A stretch of 64,000 nucleotides of DNA, from contig NZ_JAJAGO010000014.1 of assembly GCF_025165795.1 (NCBI RefSeq), positions 124,001 through 188,000 on the forward strand, read 5' to 3'. The position numbers were made by a program, and so were the translations under genes. Below the pieces are notes generated by a model that worked only from the letters and a program-made list of their open reading frames with translations, was not told the origin of the DNA and ran no database searches. Below are positions 63,244 to 64,000 of this stretch, piece after piece; the first letter of the stretch is position 1, and every line of letters starts with the position of its first letter. This DNA comes from Streptomyces gossypii (GTDB lineage Bacteria > Actinomycetota > Actinomycetes > Streptomycetales > Streptomycetaceae).

Positions 63244-63537
63244 TATGTCGTTGACTGACGTGCGCTGGGCGCGTCCGACGGACAGTGCAGGCCCGCCTTC
63301 CACCTCACTGCCGGTCAGACCGGTGACGCTCCCGCCTTCGCCGAGGTGAGGTCACGTGTGCGTGTTCCCCGCCGACGTGGACGGCCCCGCACCAGGCCGA
63401 ACGTGGTCCTGACAGCCGAGAGATGCATCAACCGCTTGAGGCAGTGGCGCGGCATCGCGACCCGCTACGAGAAGACCGCAACCATCCACGTGGCCGGACT
63501 TCACGTCGCGGGGATCTTCCTGTGGTCCGCCTGCTGA
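63244..63537 (+). pseudogene. Internally deleted IS5-type transposase
   Basis: Three non-contiguous pieces of an IS5 family transposase are joined: an N-terminal MSLTDVRWAR, a middle part read in frame from 63286 as CRP-AFHLTAGQTGDAPAF and VRVPRRRGRPRTRPNVVL, and the C-terminus ERCINRLRQWRGIATRYEKT ending AGIFLWSA before TGA. About 70 percent of a normal 270-280 residue transposase, including catalytic Asp residues, is missing. No intact terminal repeats were found. Confidence 0.75.
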
Positions 63538-63576
63538 TCCAAACGAGAATCCTCAGACTTCCATCCCCCGAGCTCG

Positions 63577-63933
63577 TCAGCCCGCCGCCGTCACGATGAC
63601 CTCGTCCAGGACTTCGCGCGTGTAACGCAGGTCCTCGATTGAGCGGTCGATCCGGCTACGCTCTGCCTCCAGCTGGTCGACCAGCCACGGAGTCGCCGTC
63701 TCCGCCGGACCTCCATCGTGGTCTCGCATGCAGGGAAGCACACTCGCGATCTTGTCGCCGCTCAGCCCGGCGGCCAGCAATTGCTGAATAAGGATCACGC
63801 GGTCGACGGCTGCCTCCGGGTACTCCCGGTGCCCGCCGGCCGTACGCTCGGAGGCAAGGATGCACTTCTGCTCGTAGTAGCGCAGGGATCGCACGCTCAC
63901 GCCCGTACGGTGGGACAGTTCACCGATCTTCAT
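63577..63933 (-). CDS. MerR family regulator
   Basis: The 118-residue protein is a small MerR: MKIGELSHRTGVSVRSLRYYEQKCILASERTAGGHREYPEAAVDRVILI then LLAAGLSGDKIASVLPCMRD and a coiled dimerisation helix. It resembles the members that control oxidoreductase genes in Streptomyces. ATG 63933 starts the HTH; three more codons upstream lead to another ATG. Its operator lies just upstream and faces a gene outside the window. Confidence 0.9.
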   Translation of the reverse strand: MKIGELSHRTGVSVRSLRYYEQKCILASERTAGGHREYPEAAVDRVILIQQLLAAGLSGDKIASVLPCMRDHDGGPAETATPWLVDQLEAERSRIDRSIEDLRYTREVLDEVIVTAAG

Positions 63934-63963
63934 GGGTTTCCAGCCCCTCACTTGGCTCAAGGG

Positions 63964-63995
63964 TTGAAGCTGACACTGGTGTCAGATCCTACGGT
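63964..63995 (+). promoter_or_regulatory. MerR-type operator/promoter reading rightward
   Basis: CTGACAC-TG-GTGTCAG (63970-63985) is a perfect dyad inside the spacer of -35 TTGAAG (63964-63969) and -10 TACGGT (63990-63995), 20 bases apart. A dyad inside an over-long spacer is the hallmark of MerR-activated promoters. It would drive a gene beyond the right edge, divergent from the MerR gene. Confidence 0.7.
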
Positions 63996-64000
63996 TCCCG

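Overview
The window is chromosomal DNA of a high-GC actinomycete, most likely a Streptomyces. The grounds are extreme G/C in third codon positions, frequent GTG starts, 4-base GTGA/ATGA gene overlaps, a mycothione reductase (mycothiol is an actinobacterial thiol), and many regulator-transporter pairs. No rRNA, tRNA, CRISPR array or phage structural gene was seen. The ends look like accessory chromosome: both carry debris (an NAD-glutamate dehydrogenase scrap and a MITE-like element on the left, an internally deleted IS5-type transposase on the right).

Layout. 0-4 kb: debris, an FMN-type oxidase, and a divergent ArsR/DUF5937 regulator-MFS pair around a perfect palindrome. 3.9-5.6 kb: ribonuclease J. 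5.8-15.4 kb: a carbohydrate-use locus with a sugar-isomerase-like TIM barrel, LacI regulator, DUF2264 glycosidase candidate, 2-hydroxyacid dehydrogenase, two ABC permeases, a Tat lipoprotein binding protein (four genes in a row with 4-base overlaps) and a DeoR/LacI hybrid regulator. 15.6-18.6 kb: an autoregulated TetR-EmrB efflux pair and a DJ-1/PfpI protein. 18.7-23.7 kb: FAD oxidoreductase, a possible 37-residue ORF, a 7-TM MAB_1171c-type protein, an ImmA-like metallopeptidase and an XRE regulator, divergent from a GGDEF protein across a 17-base palindrome. 23.9-31.8 kb: DoxX-like protein, mycothione reductase, PoxB-type enzyme, Fpg/Nei glycosylase, OsmC, a membrane protein, a BNR-repeat exported protein and an SDR.

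31.9-37.1 kb: a decayed LysR gene, a metallo-hydrolase, an MFS pump and, divergently, an AtzG-like plus amidase pair, separated by a 45-base perfect palindrome, then a TetR gene. 37.3-41.3 kb: Eis-like acetyltransferase, arylamine N-acetyltransferase, endonuclease V and a sulfotransferase. 41.6-48.9 kb: nitrilase-family hydrolase, DUF6282 protein and IclR regulator (two matching candidate operators), then a quaternary-amine ABC transporter operon led by an alpha/beta hydrolase that lacks its nucleophile serine. 48.9-53.5 kb: F420/NADP reductase-like protein, methyltransferase-HxlR pair, DinB protein, and a divergent EmrB pump-MarR pair. 53.6-60.5 kb: a beta-oxidation operon (CoA transferase, acyl-CoA dehydrogenase, thiolase, bifunctional FadB-like enzyme) facing a MerR gene. 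60.7-61.5 kb: MerR-thioredoxin operon. 61.6-64 kb: secreted M1 aminopeptidase, IS5 remnant, and a MerR gene whose operator sits at the right edge.

Most transcription units are short and carry their own regulator and a visible dyad operator. The least explained block is the XRE-ImmA-MAB_1171c-FAD module at 18.7-22.8 kb, which looks like a self-contained protease-controlled regulatory or signalling unit. All product names come from motif recognition by eye; no database search was possible.
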